The translations under genes were made by a program, and so were the position numbers. From contig CAVAUJ010000063.1 in assembly GCA_963591995.1 (NCBI GenBank), positions 1 to 14,600 on the forward strand: DNA of 14,600 nucleotides, written 5' to 3'. This DNA comes from CAG-791 sp963591995 (lineage in GTDB: Bacteria; Bacillota; Clostridia; Lachnospirales; Lachnospiraceae). This document shows positions 6,430-14,433 of the stretch, piece after piece. Each line of letters begins with the position of its first letter. The first letter of the stretch is position 1. Below the pieces are notes generated by a model, which was not told the origin of the DNA, did no database searches, and was given only the letters and a program-made list of their open reading frames with translations.

Positions 6430-9111
6430 TCATTCCACCTCTGCAGAGAGTGATCCGTCGTTCACATCGATCCGAATCGTGCTCCCGACACTTACCTTAT
6501 CCTCCAGAATCAGCTTTGCCGCCATGGTCTCCACATTCTTCTGAATATACCGCTTCAGCGGCCGCGCGCCGTAGCTGGGATCATAGGCCGCATCGATAAC
6601 ATAGCTCTTCGCCGCATCTGTCATGGCAACCGTAATCTCACGATCCGCCAGTCTGCCGTTCAGATCCTTCAGAATCAGGTCGATGATTCCGCCGATGTTG
6701 CCCTTGGTCAGCGGACGGAACATGATGATCTCATCCAGCCGGTTCAGGAACTCCGGGCGGAAGCTCTGGCGCAGAATACCGTCTACGGCACTGCGGCACG
6801 CCTCCGAGATTTCGATGCCCGGTTCCTCCGCGTCGAAGCTGAGAGGAGCTCCGTTCTCATCCAGAATCTGCGGACGCTCTCCGCCCGTTCTCTTTTCCTG
6901 CGCTTCGATATCGGCCAGAATCTGCTGCGCGCCCAGATTGGACGTCAGAATGATGATGGTATTCTTAAAGTCCACGGTTCTGCCCTGTGAATCCGTGATA
7001 CGACCGTCATCCAGCACCTGCAACAGGATATTGAACACATCCGGATGCGCCTTCTCCACTTCATCGAACAGGACCACCGAATACGGATGTCTGCGCACAG
7101 CCTCTGTCAGCTGTCCGCCCTCCTCATAGCCCACATAGCCGGGTGCTGCACCGATGAGTCTGGATACGCTGTATTTCTCCATATACTCCGACATGTCGAT
7201 CCGAACCATGTTCTTCTCATCGTCGAACAAGGCTCTGGCAAGAGCCTTCGCAAGCTCTGTCTTGCCGACACCGGTAGGTCCCAGGAACAGGAAGGAGCCG
7301 ATGGGCTTTGTGGGATCCTTGATGCCTGCCTTCGACCGCATGATGGCCTCCGCCACCTTCGTTACCGCCTCGTCCTGTCCTACAACGCTTCGGTGCAGCT
7401 CCTCCGGCAGATGCAGGGTCTTGCTGCGTTCGGACTCGGTCAGCTTGGAAACCGGAATCCCCGTCCATTTGGACACGATCCGTCCGATTTCCTCCTCCGT
7501 AACCTTCTCCCGTACCAGACTCTCTCCCTTTCCTTCCGAAGCTCTGGCCGCAGCCTCCTCACCTTCCTTAATCCTCGCCTCCACCGCAGGGAGCTGTCCG
7601 TATTGAAGCTCGCCGACCTTGGAGAAATCGCCGTTTCTGGTTGCCAGCTCTATTTGCGCCTTGATGCTCTCTCTCTCTTCCCGAAGCTTTGCCAGAGACT
7701 GGATCTTATCCTTCTCATTCTGCCATCTGGCGGTCGCCTCGCTGTAGCGGTCATTCAGCTCTGCCATATCCTTCTGCAGCTCCGTCAGCCGCTCCTTCGA
7801 CAGATTGTCATCCTCCTTCTCCAGCTGTATCTCTTCAATCCGCATCTGATCGAGGCGGTGCTTCATCTCATCCAGCTCCGTCGGCATGGAATTCAGCTCC
7901 GTCTTAATCAGGGCGCAGGCTTCGTCCATCAGATCGATGGCCTTGTCGGGCAGATAACGGTCACTGATGTACCGATCCGAGAGAACCGCCGCGGCAACCA
8001 GAGCATTGTCCTCTATTTTCACGCCGTGGAAGGTTTCGTATCGCTCCTTCAGACCGCGCAGAATGGAGATGGAGTCCTCCACGGTGGGTTCATTGGCCAT
8101 CACCGGCTGGAACCGGCGTTCCAATGCCGCATCCTTTTCAATATACTCCCGGTACTCGTTCAGCGTCGTCGCTCCGATGCAATGCAGCTCTCCTCGTGCC
8201 AGCATGGGCTTGAGCATATTGCCGGCATCCATGGCGCCCTCTGTCTTTCCGGCGCCCACAATGGTGTGCAGCTCATCGATGAACAGAATGATGCCGCCCT
8301 CCGAGGCCTTTACATCATCCAGAACGGCCTTCAGGCGCTCCTCAAACTCGCCGCGGTACTTGGCACCGGCCACAAGAGAGCCCATGTTCAGAGAGAAAAT
8401 TTTCTTATCCCTGAGGGAAGTGGGCACATCTCCGTTGGCGATTCGCTGTGCCAGCCCCTCAACAATGGCCGTTTTGCCGACACCCGGCTCGCCGATAATG
8501 ACCGGATTGTTCTTGGTCTTTCGGGAGAGAATCTGAATCACGCTGCGGATCTCCTCATCTCTGCCGATCACCGGATCCATCTTCTGTTCTCTTGCCTTGG
8601 ATACCAGCTCCTCGCCGTATTTTTCAAGCGTATCATAGGTGCTCTCCGGGTTATCCGAGGTCACTCTTTGATTGCCGCGCACCGTTTGCAAGGCCTGCAG
8701 GAACGATTCCTTCGTGATTCCGAAATCCTTGAAAATCTGCTGCAGGCAATGATTGGCGTGGTGAATCATGGCCAGGAAAATATGCTCCACCGAGACATAC
8801 TCATCGCCGAGCTTTCCGGCCTCCTCTTCCGCACTTACCAGCACCTTATTCAGCGATCCGCTGACATAGGTCTGTACGTTGTCACCGGAAACCCTCGGCA
8901 GCACCTTCACGGCATTTTCGCAGCGTGTCGTAAAGGTCCCCGGATCGATTCCCATCTTCTCAATCAAGGTTCGAATCAGGCTGTCCTCCACGGTCAGAAG
9001 GCAATACAGAAGATGCTCCTGATCAATTTGCTGATTTCCGTATTCCACCGCGAGATTCTGCGCGTTCTGAATGGATTCCATGGATTTCTGTGTGAATTTC
9101 TGAATGTTCAT
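6430..9111 (-). CDS. clpB: ATP-dependent disaggregase ClpB (Hsp100)
   Basis: ClpB is a hexameric AAA+ machine that threads aggregated proteins through its pore together with the DnaK system. The 893-residue protein has the Clp N domain (about 1-145), AAA1 with Walker A GEPGVGKT at 207-214 and Walker B FIDE at 278-281, the middle coiled-coil domain (about 400-530) that distinguishes ClpB from ClpA, and AAA2 with Walker A GPTGVGKT at 611-618 and Walker B FDEVE at 682-686. FRPEFLNR is at 784-791. Between sensor-1 TSNLG (723-727) and FRPEFLNR there are 56 residues against about 27 in E. coli ClpB as I remember it, so there is an extra, mostly acidic loop. The ATG has AAAGGCGG upstream. It has its own promoter and a structured leader of about 110 bases. 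No CIRCE or CtsR box was found there. Confidence 0.97.
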   Translation of the reverse strand: MNIQKFTQKSMESIQNAQNLAVEYGNQQIDQEHLLYCLLTVEDSLIRTLIEKMGIDPGTFTTRCENAVKVLPRVSGDNVQTYVSGSLNKVLVSAEEEAGKLGDEYVSVEHIFLAMIHHANHCLQQIFKDFGITKESFLQALQTVRGNQRVTSDNPESTYDTLEKYGEELVSKAREQKMDPVIGRDEEIRSVIQILSRKTKNNPVIIGEPGVGKTAIVEGLAQRIANGDVPTSLRDKKIFSLNMGSLVAGAKYRGEFEERLKAVLDDVKASEGGIILFIDELHTIVGAGKTEGAMDAGNMLKPMLARGELHCIGATTLNEYREYIEKDAALERRFQPVMANEPTVEDSISILRGLKERYETFHGVKIEDNALVAAAVLSDRYISDRYLPDKAIDLMDEACALIKTELNSMPTELDEMKHRLDQMRIEEIQLEKEDDNLSKERLTELQKDMAELNDRYSEATARWQNEKDKIQSLAKLREERESIKAQIELATRNGDFSKVGELQYGQLPAVEARIKEGEEAAARASEGKGESLVREKVTEEEIGRIVSKWTGIPVSKLTESERSKTLHLPEELHRSVVGQDEAVTKVAEAIMRSKAGIKDPTKPIGSFLFLGPTGVGKTELAKALARALFDDEKNMVRIDMSEYMEKYSVSRLIGAAPGYVGYEEGGQLTEAVRRHPYSVVLFDEVEKAHPDVFNILLQVLDDGRITDSQGRTVDFKNTIIILTSNLGAQQILADIEAQEKRTGGERPQILDENGAPLSFDAEEPGIEISEACRSAVDGILRQSFRPEFLNRLDEIIMFRPLTKGNIGGIIDLILKDLNGRLADREITVAMTDAAKSYVIDAAYDPSYGARPLKRYIQKNVETMAAKLILEDKVSVGSTIRIDVNDGSLSAEVE

Positions 9112-9160
9112 ATATTCCCGCCTTTCTGCCGCAGTCCCGCTGCAGCGTCATGAAATGCAT

Positions 9161-9206
9161 CGACCGGAGGAGATTTCATTCCCGGGGCTCTCCTTCCGGC
9201 CGGTCG
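9161..9206 (-). promoter_or_regulatory. Structured 5' leader of clpB
   Basis: In the clpB leader CGACCGG-AGGAGA (9161-9173) pairs with TCTCCT (9189-9194) and CCGGTCG (9200-9206), a 13-bp stem with a 5-base bulge. ATGAAAT (9150-9156) can instead pair perfectly with ATTTCAT (9173-9179), using bases inside the first hairpin. The two folds nearly exclude one another. This could be a temperature or attenuation switch, or only a stable leader. Confidence 0.45.
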
Positions 9207-9229
9207 ATTGTCTTGTTTGTTCTATTGCA

Positions 9230-9257
9230 ACTATAACACAAACACTTTTGCTGTCAA
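9230..9257 (-). promoter_or_regulatory. Promoter of clpB
   Basis: On the - strand TTGACA (9257-9252), a 16-base spacer and TATAGT (9235-9230) form a near-consensus sigma-A promoter. The start would be near 9223, leaving a leader of about 110 bases. Confidence 0.8.
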
Positions 9258-9291
9258 TTCCGCTGCCCGCTCTTTTTTCTGAAGAAAATCT

Positions 9292-9323
9292 AAAAAGCGC
9301 CTGAACGGTTACGTTCAGGCGCT
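9292..9323 (-). terminator. Terminator of the clpP-clpX-engB-DUF308 unit
   Basis: A perfect 12-bp stem, AGCGCCTGAACG (9296-9307) with CGTTCAGGCGCT (9312-9323), has a 4-base loop and TTTT following it on the - strand. It lies 32 bases after the DUF308 stop and just upstream of the clpB promoter, so clpB is transcribed separately. Confidence 0.93.
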
Positions 9324-9355
9324 GAAATCAGCTTCGTCATTATAGACCGCTGCCG

Positions 9356-10228
9356 TCAATTGAGATGCACACCGGCGTCGGCCGCGTCGGCGGCAATATC
9401 GTTCTGCGGCTCCTTCGTCCTCTGCTGCGGAGCGCTCGACTCGTCCCCGGTCACATCCCGTGCCGGTTCGGTGTCGGTTGACGCAGGAGCAACGGCATCC
9501 GTCTCCTTTGCAGCGGCATCTGCAGACACACTCCCATGCCGCGGAATCGTCGTATAACCTTCCGACGGATCCCCTGCCCCTGCGGCAGCGGACGGAGAGG
9601 ATAAGGGTGTTACCACGCCTTCTTCATACTCCCCGCGGGCAACGGCTGCAACCGCTTCCAGCGGCTTCTCCGCCTTGCCCAGCTGGAACATGATCCAGAT
9701 ATCCGAAACCCCGTCTGCCACGAGCACAACGGCCATCAGCTTCATGAGGATATTCTCAATGAACATCGGATGAATGACAAAAACCACGCCGAGGATAATC
9801 TCCAGGGCGGCAATCACCACGGCCGCCGTGGCCCCGCCGGACTTCTGTCTGGCAATCCGGATGCTCTCCGAGAGATCCACCAGGCCGGTGACCAGCACAA
9901 TCAAACCGATGATGGTGGGCACAAGAGAAGCCAGCACCTCCGGGCGGAAGAACAGATACATTCCCATGACCAGCATGGTAACGCCGCCGAAGAGTCCCGC
10001 ACTGCTGCCGTACACCCTGGATCTTCCGAAGAAAAAGGCGATCACCACGGCAATGCCGACCACGGCAATCAGGGCCGCGATGACCTTGCAGATCATATTG
10101 ATGGCGGTATCCGACCAGACGAACAGCACCAGCCCCAATGCAATGAGGCAGACAGCCCCGATAAACTTATTGGTTTTCGCAATCTTTAATGCATTTCGAA
10201 CTTCCTGTTCCGCACGATTCTCCTTCAT
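9356..10228 (-). CDS. DUF308/HdeD-like membrane protein with long disordered tail
   Basis: The function is not known. HdeD in E. coli is linked to acid resistance at high cell density, but most Firmicute relatives are uncharacterised. The 290-residue protein has about six hydrophobic segments (near 21-37, 44-66, 77-94, 99-118, 133-153, 158-181) with short loops, the pattern of the DUF308 family. From about 185 to the end there is a hydrophilic tail of roughly 105 residues, rich in Ala, Asp, Glu, Pro, Ser and Thr, with no recognisable motif. The membrane part alone matches the family's usual length, so the tail is extra. GGAAGG lies seven bases before the ATG. It follows engB by 78 bases with no terminator and is the last gene of the clpP unit by position. 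Confidence 0.8.
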   Translation of the reverse strand: MKENRAEQEVRNALKIAKTNKFIGAVCLIALGLVLFVWSDTAINMICKVIAALIAVVGIAVVIAFFFGRSRVYGSSAGLFGGVTMLVMGMYLFFRPEVLASLVPTIIGLIVLVTGLVDLSESIRIARQKSGGATAAVVIAALEIILGVVFVIHPMFIENILMKLMAVVLVADGVSDIWIMFQLGKAEKPLEAVAAVARGEYEEGVVTPLSSPSAAAGAGDPSEGYTTIPRHGSVSADAAAKETDAVAPASTDTEPARDVTGDESSAPQQRTKEPQNDIAADAADAGVHLN

Positions 10229-10242
10229 CGCTCATCCTTCCT

Positions 10243-10270
10243 GCCGCAACTTCTATCCCGCAGCTTCTAT
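10243..10270. repeat. Tandem 14-bp repeat before the DUF308 gene
   Basis: Two adjacent copies of a 14-base unit (10243-10256 and 10257-10270; on the + strand SCCGCARCTTCTAT) differ at 2 positions. They sit just upstream of the ribosome site of the DUF308 gene, in the 78-base gap after engB. It may be a recent local duplication or a protein-binding site. Confidence 0.6.
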
Positions 10271-10306
10271 GCAGCAACGTACGCAGATATTCTGCAATGA
10301 ACAAAA

Positions 10307-10933
10307 CTACGATGTGTGCGTCTTTGCTTCCTGCAGACACAGCGCATCAATGCGCTCCAGAATCTCATCCCTTCCCTGTTTTGACAATCCGGAAAAGGGA
10401 ATCACCTCCACGGAAATTTCCTGCCCCACCGCGCTCTTTTTCTGCAGAACATTTTTTACATTGGCGAGCGCCTTTGGAAGCTGGCTGCGCTTGAGCTTGT
10501 CCGCCTTGGTCGCCACAATGATAGGAACAAACCCGTTGTGTATCACCCAGTCGAACATCAACGCATCATCATCCGAGGGATCATGCCGGATATCCACGAG
10601 AAGGAAAACCGCCCGCAGAGTATCGCTGGTATGAAGGTAATTCTCGATCATGGTCCCCCACTGGGCCTTGATCTCCACTCCCGGCGTCGCATAGCCGTAC
10701 CCCGGAAGATCTACCAGATACAACGCGTCATTGATATTGTAATAATTGATCGTCTGGGTTTTCCCCGGCTTCCCGCTGGTTCTGGCATAGCTCTTGCGGT
10801 TCATCAATGCGTTGATCAATGTGGATTTCCCTACATTGCTCTTCCCCGCAAAGGCGAACTCCGGCAGGGTATGGTGCGGGAGCTTACTGGTGATGCCGCA
10901 CACGGTTTCCAGGTTTACGTTCTTGATTACCAT
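10307..10933 (-). CDS. engB: Ribosome biogenesis GTPase EngB/YsxC
   Basis: EngB (YsxC) is a small essential GTPase needed for late assembly of the 50S ribosomal subunit. The 208-residue protein has G1 GKSNVGKST at 30-38, the switch region with TQT at 59-61, G3 DLPGYG at 75-80, G4 TKAD at 142-145 and G5 FSG at 180-182, all as in the EngB family. Its start lies only 6 bases after the clpX stop, and its ribosome site AGGAG overlaps the clpX stop codon, so translation is probably coupled. This is the standard neighbour in Firmicutes, where a lon protease gene often stands between clpX and engB; none is present here. Confidence 0.96.
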   Translation of the reverse strand: MVIKNVNLETVCGITSKLPHHTLPEFAFAGKSNVGKSTLINALMNRKSYARTSGKPGKTQTINYYNINDALYLVDLPGYGYATPGVEIKAQWGTMIENYLHTSDTLRAVFLLVDIRHDPSDDDALMFDWVIHNGFVPIIVATKADKLKRSQLPKALANVKNVLQKKSAVGQEISVEVIPFSGLSKQGRDEILERIDALCLQEAKTHTS

Positions 10934-10939
10934 GCTCTC

Positions 10940-12250
10940 CTACGAGGCCTCTGCCTCCGTCCTGCTCCCGTCACAATGTACGAGAATGGGACGTCCCTTT
11001 CCGAGGACTGCATCCTTGGTCACAATGCACTCCTCTACCGTATCATCCGACGGAATGGAATACATCACGTCCATCGTGACGCGTTCCACAATCGAGCGAA
11101 GTCCTCTCGCACCGGTCTTGCGCTCCACCGCCATCTCCGCAATCGCCCTCAGCGCATCATCCTCAAAGGACAGTTCTACGCCATCGTAATGGAAAAGCTT
11201 TCTGTATTGCTTTACCAGCGCATTCTTCGGAACCTTCAGGATGCTGACCAACGCATTCACATCCAGACCGTCCAATGTTACAACCACAGGAACTCTTCCG
11301 ATGAATTCCGGAATCAGTCCGAACTTCATCAGATCCTGCGGAACGACCTCCTTCAAAACGCTCCCCAGATCCTTCTCTTCCTTTTCGGACACAGAAGCAT
11401 TGAAGCCCATGGAGCGATAGTCGGTTCTCTCATGGATGATCTTATCCAGACCGTCAAAGGCACCGCCGCAAATGAACAGAATGTTGCTGGTATCGATTTG
11501 AATCAGCTCCTGCTGCGGATGCTTCCTCCCACCCTGCGGCGGTACGGAAGCCACGGTTCCCTCCACAATCTTCAGGAGAGCCTGCTGCACGCCCTCGCCC
11601 GAAACGTCCCGTGTAATGGAAACATTCTCGCCTTTTTTGGAAATTTTATCAATCTCGTCAATGTAGATGATCCCGAGCTGGGCGCGTTCAATGTTGTAGT
11701 CCGCGGCCTGAATCAGCTTCAGCAGGATATTCTCCACATCCTCGCCCACATATCCCGCTTCGGTCAATGTGGTCGCATCCGCAATGGCAAACGGAACGTT
11801 CAGAAGCCGTGCAAGCGTCTGCGCCAGATAGGTCTTTCCCGAACCGGTGGGCCCCAGCATCAGAATATTGGATTTCTGCAGCTCTACCTCTGCATCCTCC
11901 GGATCCTGATCCTCGTTCCGGCCGACAATCCTCTTGTAGTGGTTATAAACCGACACCGCGAGAACCCGCTTCGCTTCATCCTGCCCAATGACATATTGAT
12001 CCAGGAATTCCTTGATCTGGGCAGGCTTCATCAGGTTGACATCCTTCTCGCTCAGCTCACCTTCTGCAGAATCCTGTCCCTGTGCATTTCGCGCGTCGTC
12101 CTCATCGATGATCTCACTGCAGATATCAACGCACTCATTGCAGATATAGACGCCATTGGGACCTGAAATCAGTTTGTGAACCTCATTCTCTGCCCTTCCG
12201 CAGAAGGAGCACCTTCTGGGCGGAGCCATTCTGTTATTTCCGTTTGTCAT
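10940..12250 (-). CDS. clpX: ClpX, ATPase subunit of the ClpXP protease
   Basis: ClpX recognises tagged or damaged proteins, unfolds them with ATP and feeds them to ClpP. The 436-residue protein starts with a C4 zinc-binding domain (C14, C17, C37, C40). It then has Walker A GPTGSGKT at 133-140, pore loop GYVG at 166-169, Walker B IIYIDEID at 194-201, the ClpP-docking tripeptide MGF at 281-283, the arginine finger R319 in EFIGR and sensor-2 GARGLR at 380-385. All key residues are present. The ribosome site before the ATG at 12250 is weak (AGATAGG), which suggests coupling to clpP, 95 bases upstream. The next in-frame ATG (codon 8) has no better site. Confidence 0.97.
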   Translation of the reverse strand: MTNGNNRMAPPRRCSFCGRAENEVHKLISGPNGVYICNECVDICSEIIDEDDARNAQGQDSAEGELSEKDVNLMKPAQIKEFLDQYVIGQDEAKRVLAVSVYNHYKRIVGRNEDQDPEDAEVELQKSNILMLGPTGSGKTYLAQTLARLLNVPFAIADATTLTEAGYVGEDVENILLKLIQAADYNIERAQLGIIYIDEIDKISKKGENVSITRDVSGEGVQQALLKIVEGTVASVPPQGGRKHPQQELIQIDTSNILFICGGAFDGLDKIIHERTDYRSMGFNASVSEKEEKDLGSVLKEVVPQDLMKFGLIPEFIGRVPVVVTLDGLDVNALVSILKVPKNALVKQYRKLFHYDGVELSFEDDALRAIAEMAVERKTGARGLRSIVERVTMDVMYSIPSDDTVEECIVTKDAVLGKGRPILVHCDGSRTEAEAS

Positions 12251-12289
12251 AGCCTATCTCTTTCACTCTCATCCATTGTGATGTCTTCG

Positions 12290-12320
12290 CAGACGGGCGC
12301 GGTGATCTGCGCAGCGTCTG
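12290..12320 (-). other. Hairpin in the clpP-clpX gap
   Basis: CAGACG (12290-12295) pairs with CGTCTG (12315-12320), and inside it GCGC (12297-12300) pairs with GCGC (12309-12312). There is no T-tract after it on the - strand, so it is not an intrinsic terminator. It may stabilise or be a processing point between clpP and clpX mRNA segments. Confidence 0.4.
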
Positions 12321-12345
12321 TCGGTACATCTGCCGCCGGCGTCGC

Positions 12346-12960
12346 TCATGCACCCCGGAATGCGTCCTCGATTTCCTTGCGCGTCGTATAAATATGATCG
12401 ATCAGCCCGTATTCCAGAGCTTCCTCTGCCGTCATCCAGTTATCGCGGTCCGTATCACGGCACAGATCCTCATAGGTTCTGCCGGTATTCTGCGCCAGAA
12501 TGCGATTGAGCCGCTCGCGCATCCTCTCAATATGCTTCGCAGCAATCAGCATGTCACTGGCCTGTCCCTCGGTACCGCCGGAGGGCTGATGAATCAGAAT
12601 CTCCGCATTCGGAAGGGAATATCTCTTCCCCTTGGTGCCGCCGGCCAGCAGGAAGGAGCCCATGCTCGCCGCCATGCCCATGCAGATCGTGGAGACATCG
12701 CACTTGATGAACTGCATCGTATCATAAATAGCCATTCCAGCAGTCACCGATCCTCCGGGGCTGTTGATGTAAAACTGAATGTCTTTTTCCGGATCCTCGC
12801 CCTCCAGAAACAGCAGCTGCGCAACAATCAGCTCTGCGGACTGATCCGTCACCTGATCACCGAGAATGATGATCCTTTCCTTTAACAATCTGGAAAAAAT
12901 GTCGTAGGATCGCTCTCCGTTGCCGGTCTGTTCTACGACATAGGGAACCAAATTTGCCAT
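12346..12960 (-). CDS. clpP: ClpP, proteolytic subunit of ClpXP
   Basis: ClpP is the self-compartmentalised serine protease that degrades substrates delivered by ClpX or other Clp ATPases. From the ATG at 12960 it has 204 residues, the normal length, with catalytic S99 (AASMG), H124 (LIHQPSGG) and D173 (RDNWM). I chose this start because GGAGG lies seven bases upstream and MANLVPYV is the usual N-terminus; an in-frame ATG at 12984 would add eight residues upstream of that ribosome site. It is followed by clpX, engB and the DUF308 gene with no intrinsic terminator between. A terminator-like hairpin separates it from tig, so it may have its own promoter, though I found no convincing one. Confidence 0.97.
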   Translation of the reverse strand: MANLVPYVVEQTGNGERSYDIFSRLLKERIIILGDQVTDQSAELIVAQLLFLEGEDPEKDIQFYINSPGGSVTAGMAIYDTMQFIKCDVSTICMGMAASMGSFLLAGGTKGKRYSLPNAEILIHQPSGGTEGQASDMLIAAKHIERMRERLNRILAQNTGRTYEDLCRDTDRDNWMTAEEALEYGLIDHIYTTRKEIEDAFRGA

Positions 12961-13000
12961 GGTGCATCCTCCGTATACTAACAACGCATCCGTTCAATCA

Positions 13001-13031
13001 TAAAACAAAGGCCTTGCGATCCGCAAGACCT
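13001..13031 (-). terminator. Terminator-like hairpin between tig and clpP
   Basis: AGGCCTTGCG (13009-13018) pairs with CGCAAGACCT (13022-13031) with one mismatch and a 3-base loop. On the - strand it is followed by TTGTTTTA. It should stop some or most tig transcripts before clpP; the interrupted T-tract suggests it may be leaky. Confidence 0.65.
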
Positions 13032-13098
13032 CTGGTTTGTTTTTCCGATATTGTGCACTGCCGATCACCGCGCGGATGTCGGCCGGTTCGCCGCAGAA

Positions 13099-14433
13099 TT
13101 ATTCGGCAGCCGGTGCAGCTTCCTCTGCCTTCCTGGGCTCTTTGTCTTCCTGAGCCAGATCGGTGATAAGATCTGCAGCCTTGCGAATGCAGATATCCTT
13201 CTTGAGATCGTCCTTCATGCTCTCATCTTCGAAGAGCTTCTTCACATTCTCAAGAGGCGTACGATACTGATCTGCCATCTTCTGGAATTCCTTTTCCAGA
13301 TCTTCCTCATTGGCCTCAATATTCTCCGCTGCAGCAACAGCCTCCAGCACCAGGCTGTTCCGGATTCTCTGCTCCGCCTGCGGCTTCAGCTGCTCCAGGA
13401 ACTGCTCTCTTGTCTGTCCTGTGTACTGCAGATAGGTCTCCAGCTGCATGCCCTGATACCGGAGATTCTGTGCAAACTCATTGGCCAGATTCTCTTCCTG
13501 TGTCCGCAGCATTGCCTCCGGAATATCGATCTTGGAATCCTCTACCGCTGCCGCAACCGCCTCGCCCTGCTTGGCATTGCGAAGGTCCTTGTCCTTGGCG
13601 GACTGAAGATTGCTGCGAAGGTCTGCCTTATACTCCTCAAGCGTAGTGAATTCGGAAACCTCATCTGCGAACTCATCATTCAGCTCCGGCAGAACCTTGG
13701 TCTTGATGCCGTTCACCTTGCAATGGAAAACAGCCGGCTTGCCGGCGAGATCCTTCTGATGATAATCCTCCGGGAAGGTGACCTCAACGTCCTTCTCTTC
13801 GCCGACACCCAGGCCCACCAGCTGCTCTTCGAAGCCGGGGATGAAGGAGTGAGAACCGACGGTAAGATCATAATTCTCCGCCGTGCCGCCGTCAAAGGCC
13901 TCTCCGTCCACAGAACCAGCGAAATCCAGCTTGATCATATCGCCGTCTGCAACCGGGCGATCCGTCACATCCACAATCTTGGCGTTCGCATCCTGCTGAC
14001 GCTTCAATTCCTTCTCGACATCCTCGTCCGTCACCTCGGTCGATTCCGGCTTCGTTACCGAAACCCCTTTATACTTACCAAGAGAAACCGGCGGCTTCAA
14101 TGCAACCTCTGCGGTATAGATGAAGCTCTTTCCTTCCTCGATCTGCGTAACATCAATCTTCGGATTGGAAACGACATCCTCGCCGCACTCCTTCACCGCA
14201 TCCTCATAGGACTCGTTGATGCAGCTGTTGGCAGCATCCTCATAGAAAACAGCGGCGCCGTACATTTTCTCAACAATCTTGCGGGGAGCCTTTCCCTTGC
14301 GGAAACCGGGAATGGAAATGTGCTTCTTCTCCTTCTGGTATGCCTTCTCGATCGCCTTGCCGAAATCCTCCGCACTCACTTCAACGGTAAGCTTGGCCAT
14401 GCTGTTCTCGAGCTTCTCAACACTAACGCTCAT
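13099..14433 (-). CDS. tig: Trigger factor, ribosome-associated chaperone
   Basis: Trigger factor sits at the ribosome tunnel exit and shields new chains as they emerge; it is also a peptidyl-prolyl isomerase. The 444-residue protein has the ribosome-binding signature GFRKGKAPRK at 43-52 in the N domain, an FKBP-type PPIase domain at about 161-243, and the helical C-terminal chaperone arms from about 250 on. The tail is rich in Ala, Glu and Lys. Length is typical. AGGAGG lies ten bases before the ATG. It has its own near-consensus promoter and a terminator-like hairpin after it, ahead of clpP, as is common in Firmicutes. Confidence 0.97.
   Translation of the reverse strand: MSVSVEKLENSMAKLTVEVSAEDFGKAIEKAYQKEKKHISIPGFRKGKAPRKIVEKMYGAAVFYEDAANSCINESYEDAVKECGEDVVSNPKIDVTQIEEGKSFIYTAEVALKPPVSLGKYKGVSVTKPESTEVTDEDVEKELKRQQDANAKIVDVTDRPVADGDMIKLDFAGSVDGEAFDGGTAENYDLTVGSHSFIPGFEEQLVGLGVGEEKDVEVTFPEDYHQKDLAGKPAVFHCKVNGIKTKVLPELNDEFADEVSEFTTLEEYKADLRSNLQSAKDKDLRNAKQGEAVAAAVEDSKIDIPEAMLRTQEENLANEFAQNLRYQGMQLETYLQYTGQTREQFLEQLKPQAEQRIRNSLVLEAVAAAENIEANEEDLEKEFQKMADQYRTPLENVKKLFEDESMKDDLKKDICIRKAADLITDLAQEDKEPRKAEEAAPAAE

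Noticed and set aside
7045..9153. 702-codon open frame on the + strand opposite clpB
   Set aside because: Antisense shadow of clpB caused by its codon bias; no start signal and a low-complexity-like composition.
9112..9355. CIRCE or CtsR site for clpB
   Set aside because: Neither TTAGCACTC-N9-GAGTGCTAA nor the GGTCAAA-type heptad repeats are present.
10538..12166. 542-codon open frame on the + strand opposite engB and clpX
   Set aside because: Runs across two real genes and their junction on the other strand; shadow frame.
12961..12984. Earlier ATG for clpP
   Set aside because: It lies upstream of the GGAGG that serves the ATG at 12960, and the extra eight residues do not look like a ClpP N-terminus.
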